Of a stretch of DNA of 64,000 bases, positions 7,671 to 17,229 are shown one piece after another; the stretch's first letter is position 1; each line of letters opens with the position of its first letter. Source of the DNA: Longimicrobiaceae bacterium (lineage in GTDB: Bacteria > Gemmatimonadota > Gemmatimonadetes > Longimicrobiales > Longimicrobiaceae); NCBI GenBank assembly GCA_030447645.1, contig JAUJOM010000013.1, positions 20,650 to 84,649 of the forward strand, read 5' to 3'. A model generated the notes under the pieces. It had not been told where the DNA came from. It ran no database searches and saw only the letters and a program-made list of their open reading frames with translations. Both the position numbers and the translations under genes were made by a program.

Positions 7671-10010
7671 TTACAAGTGCTCGACTTCGGAGAAGAGCGA
7701 TGCCCGCACGTCGTCGGGCGATCCGTCCATGCGGCGCGGAATCGCATCGTAGTACACCGCCGCAAGCTCGAGGATCGGCACCGCGATCGTGGCTCCGGCG
7801 GAGCACACCCGAAACCAGCCATCCTGCTCCGTTACGGTACCCAGCACGCCGGCCGGTACAGCGTACCGATCCATCACCTCCAGCACTGCCGGGCGCGCGT
7901 CCGGACGGCAGGACACCACCACGCGGCCCTGGGCTTCTCCAAAAAGCAGAGCGCGAGGGGGAAGTGAATTCGGCAGATCGATGTTGACACCCCACAGCTG
8001 ATCCGGATTACCGAACGCGGACTCCGCCAGCGCCACGGCCAGCCCGCCCTCGGCGCAGTCGTGGGCGGAGGCGATCAGGCCGGCCCGAATAGCGTCGAGC
8101 AGCGCGGTCTGCAGCGCTCGCTCGCCATCCAAATCAACCCGCGGTGCGTCGCCCGCCGTGAGGCCGTGTATGACGCGCAGATATTCGCTCGCCCCCCGCT
8201 CCTCGGTGTTCTGCCCCAGCAGGATCACCACGTCCCCTTCGTTCTTGAATGCACTGGTGGTGATGTGATCCAGGTCCTCCACGATCCCCACCATGCCAAT
8301 GGTAGGCGTGGGGTAAATGGCGCCTCGCGGGTTCTCGTTGTACAGGGATACGTTTCCGCCGGTGACGGGCGTGCTAAGCGTGCGGCATGCCTCGGCGATG
8401 CCCGCGAGCGCCTCCGACATCTGGTGGTACACTTCCGGCTTGAGCGGATTACCAAAGTTGAGGTTGTCGGTGACGGCGCGGGGAAGGGCGCCCGAGCAGG
8501 CGAGGTTGCGAGCTGCTTCGGCCACCGCGATCTGACCGCCGCGTCGAGGGTTCAGGTATACATAGCGCGCATTGCAGTCCACGGTAGCGGCAATGGCGCG
8601 TCGTGTGCCTCGCAGCCGAATCACCGCGGCATCGGAGCCAGGACCCACAACCGTGCCGGTGCGCACCGTGCTGTCGTACTGCTCATAAACCCACTGCTTG
8701 GACGCGATGCCGGGGGAATCCAGTAGCATGCGTAGAGTCCACGCCGGGTCCGCCTCTTCCGGCCTGGGCTCGATCGCGGACACATCCATTTCGCGCAGGG
8801 CCGTCACCTCGGCCGCTTCGCGCCCTTCACGGGTGTAGGTGGGACACTCGTTGACGAGCGGTTCGCCAGGGATAGCAGCTACCGGGACGCCGTTCTCGCG
8901 TACCACATACATCCCCGTGTCCGTGACCGTGCCAATCGTTTCGGCGTCAAGCCCCCAGTGCCCGAGGATCTTGCGAACCGCTTCCTCGCGGCCGGCGTGC
9001 GCCACCACAAGCATGCGCTCCTGCGTCTCCGAAAGCAGGATCTCGTAAGGCGTCATCCCCGGCTCCCGCACCGGCACCCGGCTGATCTCGATGTCCACAC
9101 CCGTTCCGCCACGGGCCGCCATCTCGGTGGAAGACGAGACCAGACCCGCCGCCCCCATGTCCTGAATTCCCACGATGTGGCCGGAGCGGATCAGCTCCAG
9201 TGATGCTTCCAGCAGCAGCTTCTCAGTAAAAGGATCGCCTACCTGGACCATCGGGCGCTTGGCTTCCGCCGCTTCGGAAAGCTCCGCGGAAGCAAAGGTG
9301 GCGCCATGAATGCCGTCCCGGCCCGTTTTTGCCCCAACCGCCATGATCGGATTGCCCACCCCGGCTGCCACCCCCCGGATCAGCTCGTCCTCCTTGAGCA
9401 GCCCGATGCACATGGCGTTCACCAGCGGGTTGCCCTCGTAGGCAGGGTCGAACCCCACCTCTCCCCCGACGGTGGGCACACCCACGCAGTTCCCGTAGTC
9501 GCCGATCCCCTTAACCACCCCTGCAAGCAGGTAGCGCACCCGGTCTCCACCCGGCCCGTCCAGATCCCCAAAGCGAAGCGAGTTGAGGAGCGCGATAGGC
9601 CGGGCACCCATGGTGAACACGTCCCGCAGGATACCGCCCACACCGGTGGCCGCGCCCTGATAAGGTTCGACCGCCGACGGGTGGTTGTGCGATTCGATCT
9701 TGAAGGCGATCGCCAGACCGCCTCCAACTGCAATTACTCCCGCGTTCTCCCCCGGCCCCTGCAGGACCCAGGGTGCCTGCGTGGGAAGCTGCCGGAGCAG
9801 AGGTCGCGAGTTCTTGTAGCCGCAGTGCTCCGACCACATGGCGCTGAAGATTCCAAGCTCCGTCCAGGTGGGCTCGCGCCGGAGGATCTGCAGGATCTGC
9901 TGGTACTCGTCCTCGGAAAGGCCGTGCTCGGTGACGGCTTCTGGCGTAATCGCGGGATCACCGGGGCGAGACTGCACTTCCACGTCGGCGGTGCTGCTGG
10001 GTACGCTCAT
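7671..10010 (-). CDS. purL: Phosphoribosylformylglycinamidine synthase, large subunit
   Basis: 779 aa, the small-PurL type that works with separate PurS and PurQ subunits, both encoded just upstream. It converts FGAR to FGAM using ATP and ammonia delivered by PurQ. Motifs: [13 protein letters not shown] near residue 60, [41 protein letters not shown] (catalytic and Mg/ATP-binding region), and in the second half [10 protein letters not shown] and [16 protein letters not shown] at 10010 is 9 bp from the stop of the exported-protein gene that separates it from purQ. No frameshift. Confidence 0.97.
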   Translation of the reverse strand: MSVPSSTADVEVQSRPGDPAITPEAVTEHGLSEDEYQQILQILRREPTWTELGIFSAMWSEHCGYKNSRPLLRQLPTQAPWVLQGPGENAGVIAVGGGLAIAFKIESHNHPSAVEPYQGAATGVGGILRDVFTMGARPIALLNSLRFGDLDGPGGDRVRYLLAGVVKGIGDYGNCVGVPTVGGEVGFDPAYEGNPLVNAMCIGLLKEDELIRGVAAGVGNPIMAVGAKTGRDGIHGATFASAELSEAAEAKRPMVQVGDPFTEKLLLEASLELIRSGHIVGIQDMGAAGLVSSSTEMAARGGTGVDIEISRVPVREPGMTPYEILLSETQERMLVVAHAGREEAVRKILGHWGLDAETIGTVTDTGMYVVRENGVPVAAIPGEPLVNECPTYTREGREAAEVTALREMDVSAIEPRPEEADPAWTLRMLLDSPGIASKQWVYEQYDSTVRTGTVVGPGSDAAVIRLRGTRRAIAATVDCNARYVYLNPRRGGQIAVAEAARNLACSGALPRAVTDNLNFGNPLKPEVYHQMSEALAGIAEACRTLSTPVTGGNVSLYNENPRGAIYPTPTIGMVGIVEDLDHITTSAFKNEGDVVILLGQNTEERGASEYLRVIHGLTAGDAPRVDLDGERALQTALLDAIRAGLIASAHDCAEGGLAVALAESAFGNPDQLWGVNIDLPNSLPPRALLFGEAQGRVVVSCRPDARPAVLEVMDRYAVPAGVLGTVTEQDGWFRVCSAGATIAVPILELAAVYYDAIPRRMDGSPDDVRASLFSEVEHL

Positions 10011-10019
10011 CTCTGGGTT

Positions 10020-10637
10020 CTACTCCGGTGGTCTCGGAGGCTGCGGCTGCGGGCGCGCCGGCGTACCGCTGGCGGGCGGCGTTCCTGGAACCGGCGTTGG
10101 CGGGCTCAGGGCGGCCGCGGTATCCGCGCGCTGGAGCGGTCCCCGGATCGTGTCCGTGGTCGCATTGCGACGCGTCCTGAATCCGTCGGCGGGGGCCGCC
10201 AACTCGCCGTCGCGGCGTCCAACGACGATGCGGCGCGCAGGCCGCTTGGCACCGACGGTTGTCCGCGTGCTACCCAGTACCTCAACCTCGATGCCCTCGG
10301 ATCGTAGAGGCCGTTCAGCGCGCCTAGGCGAGGGCGTACCGCCGGAAGGGGGCGGAGAGCCGAGGACGGCGGGTCCGGCGAAGTGGCGTCCCCGAGTTCG
10401 CAGCACGGCGGCGACAACCCGGTCGGCTTCAAGAAACACCACGTCATCCGAGCCACACCGGACGGGGCAGCCATTGGCGTAAAACAGATAGGTTCGATCG
10501 GCCGCCTGCCGCCTGACCGTCGGCTCGCCGAACACCCGGCGCACGTCCGCTTCCGTCATCCCGGGCCCAATGGAGGTCCGTGCCTGCGCTCCGGCCGGAC
10601 CGGCCGCGGCCAGGGCGAGTAGCAGCCAGGTCTTCAT
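10020..10637 (-). CDS. Exported protein with BamE/SmpA-like domain and Pro-rich tail
   Basis: 205 aa. A short signal peptide is visible (MKTWLLLALAAAGPAGAQA). Residues about 22-65 (IGPGMTEADVRRVFGEPTVR then YLFYANG) match the SmpA/OmlA/BamE pattern of a 'G.t..dV...lGeP' turn followed by a Tyr-rich strand. The last 80 residues are low complexity, rich in Pro, Arg, Ala and Thr, ending in PQPQPPRPPE. Location would be periplasm or envelope. It overlaps purQ by ATGA and sits inside the purine operon between purQ and purL, where it has no obvious metabolic reason to be. Function unknown. Confidence 0.6.
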   Translation of the reverse strand: MKTWLLLALAAAGPAGAQARTSIGPGMTEADVRRVFGEPTVRRQAADRTYLFYANGCPVRCGSDDVVFLEADRVVAAVLRTRGRHFAGPAVLGSPPPSGGTPSPRRAERPLRSEGIEVEVLGSTRTTVGAKRPARRIVVGRRDGELAAPADGFRTRRNATTDTIRGPLQRADTAAALSPPTPVPGTPPASGTPARPQPQPPRPPE

Positions 10638-11317
10638 CTGCCCACTCCAGCGTTCAGGTGGCTTTCCACGGCCCGGAAGAGGGGGACGCCGTCCGTGGAG
10701 CCGAGCAGCGCGTCCACGGCCCGTTCCGGGTGGGGCATCATGCCCAGCACATTACCCGCCTCGTTCACGATGCCCGCGATATTCCTCGCGCTCCCGTTCG
10801 GGCTCGCCTCACCCATGTAGCGAAAGGCAACGCGCGCGGATGACTCCAGCTCATCCAGCGTCGCCTCGTCCGCCACGTAGCACCCCTCCCCGTGGGCGAT
10901 CGGCACCCGCAGAACTTGGCCCGCTTCGTACCGGCTCATCCAGAGGCTGTCCGTTGCCTCGACGCGCAGGCGGACGGATCGGGAGGCAAAGCGCAGGCTC
11001 CGATTGCGGATCAACCCCCCGGGCAGCAGCCCAGCCTCGCAGAGAATCTGAAATCCGTTGCAGATTCCGGCCACCGGGCCGCCGGCGTTTGCGAACGCGC
11101 GAACCTCCTCCATGATCGGGCTTACCCGCGCGATCGCCCCAGCGCGGAGGTAGTCACCGTAGCTGAAGCCGCCCGGCAGGAACACCGCATCGGAACCCTG
11201 CAGGTCTGCTTCGGCGTGCCACAGGTAAATCGCCTGGCCGCCAATGGTTTCTTCGACGGCGTGAAGGCAATCGTAGTCGCAGTTGGAGCCGGGGAAGGTG
11301 ACGACGCCAATCTTCAA
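10634..11317 (-). CDS. purQ: Phosphoribosylformylglycinamidine synthase, glutaminase subunit
   Basis: 227 aa. Class I glutamine amidotransferase that supplies ammonia to PurL. The start is a TTG at 11317 in a TTGA overlap with the purS stop; it gives the usual PurQ N-terminus MKIGVVTFPGSNCD. The longer open frame upstream lies inside purS. The catalytic triad is visible: nucleophile Cys in VAGICNGFQIL near residue 87, and His/Glu in MMPHPERAVD near the C-terminus. The FLPGGFSYGDYLR oxyanion-loop motif is intact. Confidence 0.95.
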   Translation of the reverse strand: MKIGVVTFPGSNCDYDCLHAVEETIGGQAIYLWHAEADLQGSDAVFLPGGFSYGDYLRAGAIARVSPIMEEVRAFANAGGPVAGICNGFQILCEAGLLPGGLIRNRSLRFASRSVRLRVEATDSLWMSRYEAGQVLRVPIAHGEGCYVADEATLDELESSARVAFRYMGEASPNGSARNIAGIVNEAGNVLGMMPHPERAVDALLGSTDGVPLFRAVESHLNAGVGR

Positions 11318-11565
11318 GACGCAACCCGGATCTCGAAGTCTTCCGTTACGGGATTGGCGAGCAGCCGGCGGCACATGGCCTCCGCGCGTTCTCGCGCATC
11401 CGCTTCGCTCGCCGCCAGCAGCCGCAAAGTAATCAGCCGCCCGACGTGCACCTCGGATATGCCGTCGAACCCAAGGCTGCCGAGTGCGCCCGCGACCGCG
11501 TTCCCCTGCGGGTCCAGGATGCCGGCGCGGGGTACCACCCGCACATCGATTCGATGCTCCGTCAA
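11314..11565 (-). CDS. purS: Phosphoribosylformylglycinamidine synthase subunit PurS
   Basis: 83 aa. Small structural subunit that bridges PurQ and PurL. Typical features: short N-terminal strand (IDVRVVPRAGILDPQG), LGSLGFDGISEVHVGRLI, and a C-terminal LLANPVTEDFEIRVA. The start is a TTG at 11565 that overlaps the pssA stop as TTGA and is preceded by a strong ribosome binding site, GGAGGAG, 6 nt upstream. That site supports the unusual start codon. Confidence 0.95.
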   Translation of the reverse strand: MTEHRIDVRVVPRAGILDPQGNAVAGALGSLGFDGISEVHVGRLITLRLLAASEADARERAEAMCRRLLANPVTEDFEIRVAS

Positions 11566-12413
11566 GGGATCTCCTCCGGGGGACGCTGCCGCCCCCCCAT
11601 CTGCCGGCGGGGCCGGATGTCGGCATACTCCAAGTCACGGGCGTCTTCCTCCTCATCCTCGTCGAGCAGCGGATCACGCTCGGGAAGTCGCTCGAGGAAG
11701 CCGAGCAGCACCGTCCGTCCCAGACCCCAGGTGATGTACGTGATTGCCGCCGGAAAGAAAAAGAGCGCCGGGATGGTGAATGCCGCGATCAGTGAACCAG
11801 TGGCAGCGGCAATGGTAAGCCAGCCGCCAACGGTGCGGATGCTGAAGCGAGGCACGACCGGGTAAAGCACATGGCTGATCATCAGCCCCGCAACCACCAG
11901 CATCAAACCGCCAGCCAGCTGGTTCCAGGGCAGCTGCGTCAGGTGCCGCTGGAAGAAATCCGTCTGGCTGAAGGGGTAAAGCGTTGCCAGGGTGCCTCCA
12001 GCCGCCGGTGAGGGAAGTCCATGAAAGGACGTCTTCGCCATCCCGGCCTGCTCCACGTTGAAGCGCGCCAGGCGGACGATAGCGGCGGCAACGTACAGGA
12101 AGGCGATGGTCCAGCTCCACAACCCGCTCTGGAAGAAAAGGAAGTACATGATCATCGCCGGCGCGACGCCGAACGAGACTGCGTCCACCAGCGAGTCCAG
12201 TTCCGCGCCGAAGTCGCTGCCGGTGCTCGTAAAGCGCGCTATGCGCCCGTCCAGCATGTCCGCCACGCCCGCGATGACGATCAGCCAGGCGGCCAGCTCA
12301 AACTGCCCGCGAGACGCGGACACGATTGCCCAGATCCCGAGGAACAGATTTCCCAGCGTTAGCCCACTCGGCAGGATCACAACCGCGCGCCGGCGTCGGC
12401 TCACCTGCATCAT
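11562..12413 (-). CDS. pssA: CDP-diacylglycerol-serine O-phosphatidyltransferase
   Basis: 283 aa integral membrane protein. It makes phosphatidylserine, the precursor of phosphatidylethanolamine, at the inner membrane. The CDP-alcohol phosphatidyltransferase signature DG-x2-AR-x8-G-x3-D-x3-D is complete (it begins DGRIARF near residue 55). Six or so hydrophobic helices follow. The C-terminus carries a cytoplasmic acidic/basic tail (LLDEDEEEDARDLE). It is embedded in the purine operon between purC and purS with 4-bp overlaps on both sides, so it is almost certainly co-transcribed with them. The substrate is inferred from length and the membrane pattern; other CDP-alcohol transferases are less likely. 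Confidence 0.85.
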   Translation of the reverse strand: MMQVSRRRRAVVILPSGLTLGNLFLGIWAIVSASRGQFELAAWLIVIAGVADMLDGRIARFTSTGSDFGAELDSLVDAVSFGVAPAMIMYFLFFQSGLWSWTIAFLYVAAAIVRLARFNVEQAGMAKTSFHGLPSPAAGGTLATLYPFSQTDFFQRHLTQLPWNQLAGGLMLVVAGLMISHVLYPVVPRFSIRTVGGWLTIAAATGSLIAAFTIPALFFFPAAITYITWGLGRTVLLGFLERLPERDPLLDEDEEEDARDLEYADIRPRRQMGGRQRPPEEIP

Positions 12414-13351
12414 GTGCCGCCCGGCTCTTCCAGCGGGAACTGATCCAGCTCCGCGCCGGTGATGCGGCGGAAAGCATCCTGGTAGCGCACCGTGGTTGCT
12501 TCGACTACCGCAGCCGGAAGGTCGGGACCCGGCGCTTGCTTGTTCCAGGCACCGGCACGGGCAAGTCCCTCCAGATAGTCGCGCAGGGGCTGTTTGTCGA
12601 AGGAGGGCTGCGGGATTCCGGGGGTGTAGCCGTCCGAGGGCCAGAAGCGGGAGGAATCCGGCGTCATCGCTTCGTCAATGAGTAAAGCGCTCCCGTCCGG
12701 GGCACGTCCGAACTCGAACTTGGTGTCCGCGAGCAGAATCCCGCGGGCGGCGCACAGCTCGCGTCCCCGGGCATACAGTGCGACGCTCGCCGCGCGGAGC
12801 CGCTCGGCAGCTTCCGCGCCCAGGATCTCGCACATTCGTGCACGGGGGATGTTTTCGTCGTGTCCTTCTTCCGCCTTGGTAGCCGGGCTGAAGACGGGCG
12901 GGTCCAGGCGGGCGGCTTCGACCAGTCCCGCTGGAAGCCGCTCACCCGCCAGCGTGCCGTCCTGGCGGTATTCGCTCCATGCGGAGCCGGCGAGATATCC
13001 GCGTACAACGCACTCCACCGGGTAGGGTTCCGCTCGGTGCACGAGCATGGCGCGGCGAGCCCAGTACTCGCGGCACTGCTCCAGCATGGGATACTGCGCG
13101 GCGATCCGCTGCGGGTCGACCGAGATGAAGTGGTTCGGAATAATGTCGCGGGTGCGGGCGAACCACCAGGCGGAGAGGAGGGTGAGCACCTCACCCTTGC
13201 GCGGCACCGGCTGCGGGAGAACCACGTCAAAGGCGCTGACGCGGTCACTCGCAACCATGAGCAGCGCGTCGCCGAGGTCGTAAACGTCACGGACCTTGCC
13301 TCGCCGCAGCAACCGGAGCGGCAGGTCCGTACGGGTGAGCAGCGTGGTCAC
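12410..13351 (-). CDS. purC: SAICAR synthetase
   Basis: 313 aa. Joins aspartate to CAIR in purine synthesis. Landmarks: RRGKVRDVYDLGD at the N-terminus (ATP-binding), VSAFDVVLPQPVPRKG, VECVVRGYLAGSAWSEY, ILLADTKFEFG and LIDEAMTPDSSRFW. The chosen GTG start at 13351 gives the family's usual N-terminus; an ATG 16 codons further upstream is possible but unnecessary. It overlaps pssA by ATGA. The 77 bp between the peptidase gene and this start is the largest gap in the operon and could hold an internal promoter, though none is convincing. Confidence 0.95.
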   Translation of the reverse strand: MTTLLTRTDLPLRLLRRGKVRDVYDLGDALLMVASDRVSAFDVVLPQPVPRKGEVLTLLSAWWFARTRDIIPNHFISVDPQRIAAQYPMLEQCREYWARRAMLVHRAEPYPVECVVRGYLAGSAWSEYRQDGTLAGERLPAGLVEAARLDPPVFSPATKAEEGHDENIPRARMCEILGAEAAERLRAASVALYARGRELCAARGILLADTKFEFGRAPDGSALLIDEAMTPDSSRFWPSDGYTPGIPQPSFDKQPLRDYLEGLARAGAWNKQAPGPDLPAAVVEATTVRYQDAFRRITGAELDQFPLEEPGGT

Positions 13352-13428
13352 CTGAGCAACTTTCGCTGCGGGGCACGACAGCTGGGGATCACGGCGCAAA
13401 ATTAATCCCCGCGGCGACCGGAGGCAAC

Positions 13429-14933
13429 TTAACGGGTCTGCAGAGGGCGCAGCTTGCGATCAAGGTAGCCGAGCAGGGGAGCGGGACTTGGAGTTTCCCC
13501 GGTGACCTGTTCGCACAGCTCGGTCCTGTCCACCGGCGCCCGTGGCGGTGAATCTTTTCCCGTAGCCAACGGAGGAGCGATTCGAACTCGCCGCGCGCGA
13601 ATCCGTCCTCCAGATCCGGCATCTCACGCCGCGCAGCGTCCCAGAACTGCGCCGCATAGACGTTGCCGAGCGTGTAGGTGGGAAAGTAGCCGATCGCACC
13701 AAATGACCAGTGGATGTCCTGAAGGCAGCCGTAGGCATCGTCCTCCACCTCGACGCCCAGATCGCTCCGCATGCGCCGGTTCCACTCGCCAGGTAGCTCC
13801 CCGGTTCGGAGATCGCCCGCAAGCAGCGCGCGCTCCACGTCGAAGCGCAGCAGGATGTGCAGGTTGTAGCTGGCCTCGTCCGCTTCTACGCGGATCGGTC
13901 CTGGGCGCACGGCGTTCATCGCGCGGTGCAGTGCGTCGGCGGTGGTCGTGTCCAGAGCAGAGCCGAGAAACGGGCGGGCCTCCGGGACGAGCCAGGTCCA
14001 GAATTGCCCTGACCTCCCGACCATGTTTTCCCAAAGGCGGGATTGGCTTTCGTGGATTCCGAGCCCTGCGGCATCTCCCAGGGGCTGCCCCCAGAATTCG
14101 CGCTTCGGCAGGCCCTGCTCGTAAAGCCCGTGCCCGGCCTCGTGGAGTACGGAGCCGATCGCATCCAGCAAAGCATCCTCGCGGTAGCGCGACGTCAGCC
14201 TTGTATCCCCCGGCCCGACGCCCTGGCAGAACGGGTGAGCGGAGACATCCAGCCGCCCGGCCGTCACATCAAAGCCGATGCGCTGGACGAGCCAGGCGGA
14301 AAGGGCCTGCTGCGCGTTCACGGGCAGGCGAAGCAGGCCTACGCTGCCACTGTCCGGCTGAGCATCCGCCACTTCCGCGACAAGTGTGGTGAGGGGCGGC
14401 CGGAGCTGGGCGAAGATCTTTTCCACATCGCGCGCGGTAGCTCCGGGCTCGTATTCGTCGAGTAGCGCGTCGTACGGATCGCTGCCACTGTCGCTCAGAC
14501 ATTCCGCCTTGGCACGCACCAACTCAAGCGTGCGATCCAGCCAGGGAGCGAATGCCGCGTAGTCACTCCGCTCCCGTGCGTCCCGCCATGCTTCCATGGT
14601 GAGCGAGGCGGTTTCGGCGAGCTGACGGACCAGGGCGGACGGCAGGCGAACGGCCCGGTCGTAGTCACGGCGAATCTCCCGCAGGTTCGCGCCAACGATC
14701 GGATCAGCACTGATCCCCACGTCTGCTTCACACGACGCCAGCACTTCGCCGAGCCGTCGGGCAGTGCGGCGCTCGTGTACCAGCCCGGCGAGCAGTGCGA
14801 GCTGCTCGGCCCGGAGCTGCGCGCCACCGGCGGGCATTCCGGTTTCCTGGTCCCACGAGAGCAGCGAACTTGCAGACGCGAGCGTGGCTGCCTCCGCCAG
14901 CAGGCCCGTCAGCTCAGCGTAGGAGTCAGACAT
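13429..14933 (-). CDS. M32 family carboxypeptidase (Taq-type), one frameshift
   Basis: About 500 aa. Zinc metallocarboxypeptidase of the cytoplasm; the zinc motif is HEAGHGLYEQG, with LGIHESQSRLWENMVGRS downstream as in thermostable carboxypeptidase Taq. The ATG at 14933 overlaps the purB stop by 8 bp. The reading frame breaks near 13550: the expected C-terminus (TELCEQVTGE ... LGYLDRKLRPLQTR) continues in another frame to a TAA at 13429-13431, whereas the unshifted frame runs on into an unrelated tail. A single missing base around 13535-13552 explains it. Probably a sequencing or assembly error. It is a passenger in the purine operon. Confidence 0.88.
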
Positions 14934-16365
14934 GCAGCTCAGGTGTGGCCTCGGTGGTAGCTCCCGGGTAGCGCGCGAGCACCGGATCCACCCACTCCGC
15001 GAGGAAGGCGTCGACCTGTTCCGGAGCGCGGCCGATGTACAGCTCGGGGCGGAGCGCCTCCTCCAGCTCGGCGGGCTCCAGGCCAAAAGCAGGATCTCCG
15101 GCCAGACGGTCCAGCAGATCATTGGGCAGCCCCTGCTGCTTGATCCGTGCTCCCGCCGCTAGCGAGTGGCGTCGTATGCGCTCGTGAAGCTCCTGCCGAT
15201 CCCCACCGTGCCTGGCAGCGCGGAGCATCAGGTTTTCCGTGGCCATGAACGGGAGCTCCTGCAGCAGACGCCGGCGAATCTGCTCGGGGTACACCACCAT
15301 GCCGCCGGCGATGTTGTGCAGCAAGAGCAGCACGGCATCGGTGGCGAGGTAGGCTTCGGGAACCGCGATGCGCTTGTTCGCGCTGTCGTCCAGCGTTCGC
15401 TCCAGCCACTGCGTCGCGGCCGTGAATGCGGGGTCGAGAGTGAGCACGATCACGTGCCGTGCAAGGGCGGTAATCCGCTCAGCGCGCATGGGGTTGCGCT
15501 TGTACGGCATGGCGCTCGAGCCGATCTGGTGCTCTTCGAACGGCTCCTCGACTTCCTTGAGGTGGGCCAGGAGGCGCAGGTCATGGGCGAACTTGGATGC
15601 GGATTGCGCGGCTCCAGAGAGCGTCATGAGACACGCCGCATCTGTCTTGCGCGTGTATGTTTGTCCCGTGACGCCGTATACCTGTTCGAACCCCATTTTT
15701 GCCGCGACAAGCGTATTCAACCTGTCTACTTTGCTGCCATCGCCATCGAACAAATCCAGAAAGGATGCCTGGGTGCCTGTCGTGCCCCGAACGCCGCGGA
15801 AGCGCAGTGTGGAAAGGCGGAACTCGATCTCCTCAAGGTCGAGCAGCAGATCCTGGATCCAGAGCGTCGCGCGCTTGCCGACCGTCGTGGGCTGCGCCGG
15901 CTGGAAGTGAGTCCAGCCAAGCGTGGGGAGGGCCCGGTGCTCGCGGGCGAAACGGGCGAGTGCGGCTACTCCCGCAACCAGCCGATCCCGGATGATCCCG
16001 AGTGCCTCCCGATGCTGGATCAGATCGGTGTTGTCGCCGACATAGGCCGAGGTGGCGCCCAGGTGGAGCACGCCGCGTGCTTCGGGTACTTGCTCTCCAA
16101 GGTGGTGGACGTGGGCCATCACGTCGTGCCGCAGCTCCCGCTCCAGTTCGGCGGCACGAGCCAGATCCACGTCATCGAGATGCGCACGGATCGAGGCGAT
16201 CGCCGCCTCCGGGATGGGAAGACCGAGCTCCCGCTGCGCTTCGGCAAGCGCAAGCCAAAGGCGACGCCACATGCCGAACTTGAAGCCAGGGCTCCACACC
16301 CGCATCATTGCCGGCGAAGCGTACCGCTCCGCGAGGGGATTGGAAGGCCGATCCAACGAAGTCAT
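14926..16365 (-). CDS. purB: Adenylosuccinate lyase
   Basis: 479 aa. Cleaves SAICAR to AICAR plus fumarate and adenylosuccinate to AMP plus fumarate. Fumarase/aspartase superfamily motifs are present: HLGATSAYVGDN, TLGWTHFQPAQPTTVGKR (catalytic His) and the signature SSAMPYKRNPMRAER. The size is like the larger bacterial/eukaryote-like PurB subtype. ATG at 16365 overlaps the truA stop as ATGA. The frame is open upstream but only inside truA. Confidence 0.95.
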   Translation of the reverse strand: MTSLDRPSNPLAERYASPAMMRVWSPGFKFGMWRRLWLALAEAQRELGLPIPEAAIASIRAHLDDVDLARAAELERELRHDVMAHVHHLGEQVPEARGVLHLGATSAYVGDNTDLIQHREALGIIRDRLVAGVAALARFAREHRALPTLGWTHFQPAQPTTVGKRATLWIQDLLLDLEEIEFRLSTLRFRGVRGTTGTQASFLDLFDGDGSKVDRLNTLVAAKMGFEQVYGVTGQTYTRKTDAACLMTLSGAAQSASKFAHDLRLLAHLKEVEEPFEEHQIGSSAMPYKRNPMRAERITALARHVIVLTLDPAFTAATQWLERTLDDSANKRIAVPEAYLATDAVLLLLHNIAGGMVVYPEQIRRRLLQELPFMATENLMLRAARHGGDRQELHERIRRHSLAAGARIKQQGLPNDLLDRLAGDPAFGLEPAELEEALRPELYIGRAPEQVDAFLAEWVDPVLARYPGATTEATPELHV

Positions 16366-17120
16366 GGATAGACGACCTCGCGCAGAAAGAGACCCTGGGG
16401 AGGAGCCGGCGGTGAGGCGAGGAGGGGGCTGGTGGGTGCGAGAAGCTCCGCGATGTCTTCCGCGGGCCGCAAACCGCGCCCGATGCTGACCAGAGTACCT
16501 ACCAGATAGCGAACCATGTGGTGCAGAAAGCGGTTGGCGGTGATGTGAAATTCGATTCCCACGTGCTCCCAGGGCCGCCACTTGGCGACGCTCACCGTGC
16601 AACGGTCGCCACGCTCCTCCTGACCTGCTTTGGCGAATGCACGGAAGGAGTGTTCGCCCAGCAGGGACTGCGCGGCACCTTCCATAGTGGGCACGTTGAG
16701 GTGCTCGGCCACCGGCCAGCACCAGCGGGCGTGGAAGGGGGAGCGGCAGTCCGGTGCCAGGCCGACGCGATACACATACGCGCGCAAGACTGCGTCATAG
16801 CGGGGGTGAAAATCCGCCTGGGCCTGCACGGCGTCGGCTACCCACACGTCGCCTGGAAGAAGCGCATTCATCGCGCGCCGGAGCGCCTGCGGTGTCCAGC
16901 GGGTGGGCGCGTCGACGGCGGCAACCTGTCCGGTGGCATGCACACCCCGGTCGGTCCGGCCGGACCCGAGCACCGTCGCGGGGGCGGCGAACAAGCGCCC
17001 GAGCACCCGTTCCACCTCGCCCTGGACGGTGCGCCGGCCCGGCTGCACCTGCCAGCCAAAGAACTCCGCTCCGTCGTAGTGAAGCGTGAATCGGATGCGG
17101 TGTCCAGCGGGCTCACTCAT
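16362..17120 (-). CDS. truA: tRNA pseudouridine synthase A
   Basis: 252 aa. Isomerises uridines 38-40 in the tRNA anticodon arm. Catalytic Asp in GSGRTDRGVHATGQ near residue 52; other TruA blocks are LHYDGAEFFGWQ, FHPRYDA, and NRFLHHMVRYLVGTLVSIG near the C-terminus. The ATG at 17120 is preferred over an upstream ATG 10 codons earlier because it gives the usual N-terminus. A -10-like TAGCTT lies only 7 nt before this ATG, so the mRNA may be leaderless. First gene of the purine operon. Confidence 0.93.
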   Translation of the reverse strand: MSEPAGHRIRFTLHYDGAEFFGWQVQPGRRTVQGEVERVLGRLFAAPATVLGSGRTDRGVHATGQVAAVDAPTRWTPQALRRAMNALLPGDVWVADAVQAQADFHPRYDAVLRAYVYRVGLAPDCRSPFHARWCWPVAEHLNVPTMEGAAQSLLGEHSFRAFAKAGQEERGDRCTVSVAKWRPWEHVGIEFHITANRFLHHMVRYLVGTLVSIGRGLRPAEDIAELLAPTSPLLASPPAPPQGLFLREVVYP

Positions 17121-17127
17121 CGGCGAC

Positions 17128-17155
17128 AAGCTACCGGCGAGCCCGGGCACGTCAA
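17128..17155 (-). promoter_or_regulatory. Putative promoter of the truA-purine operon
   Basis: Read on the minus strand: -35 TTGACG (17155-17150), 16-nt spacer, -10 TAGCTT (17133-17128). The predicted start of transcription falls at or next to the truA ATG at 17120, leaving no room for a ribosome binding site. The -35 is strong and the -10 weak (T, A and final T match). It is arranged back to back with the trpD promoter. Confidence 0.5.
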
Positions 17156-17169
17156 CCCTTCATTGCTGA

Positions 17170-17198
17170 TTGACAGGCTCGGGCGCTACGGGTAAACT
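17170..17198 (+). promoter_or_regulatory. Promoter of trpD
   Basis: Perfect -35 TTGACA (17170-17175), 17-nt spacer, -10 TAAACT (17193-17198). The expected transcription start is near 17205, about 25 nt before the trpD ATG at 17230. The two -35 boxes of this promoter and the divergent truA promoter are only 14 bp apart. Confidence 0.75.
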
Positions 17199-17229
17199 GC
17201 TGAATGGCTACGGGATACAGAAGCCCAGC

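Noticed and set aside
7667..7822. Upstream ATGs for purF giving a 52-residue extension
   Set aside because: The extension is fully inside purL and has no propeptide-like or conserved sequence; Met-Cys at 7666 fits the Ntn nucleophile.
13400..13427. Promoter before purC (TTGCCT-N16-TTAATT, minus strand)
   Set aside because: The -35 is weak and the start codon is about 50 nt further on; I could not separate it from chance.
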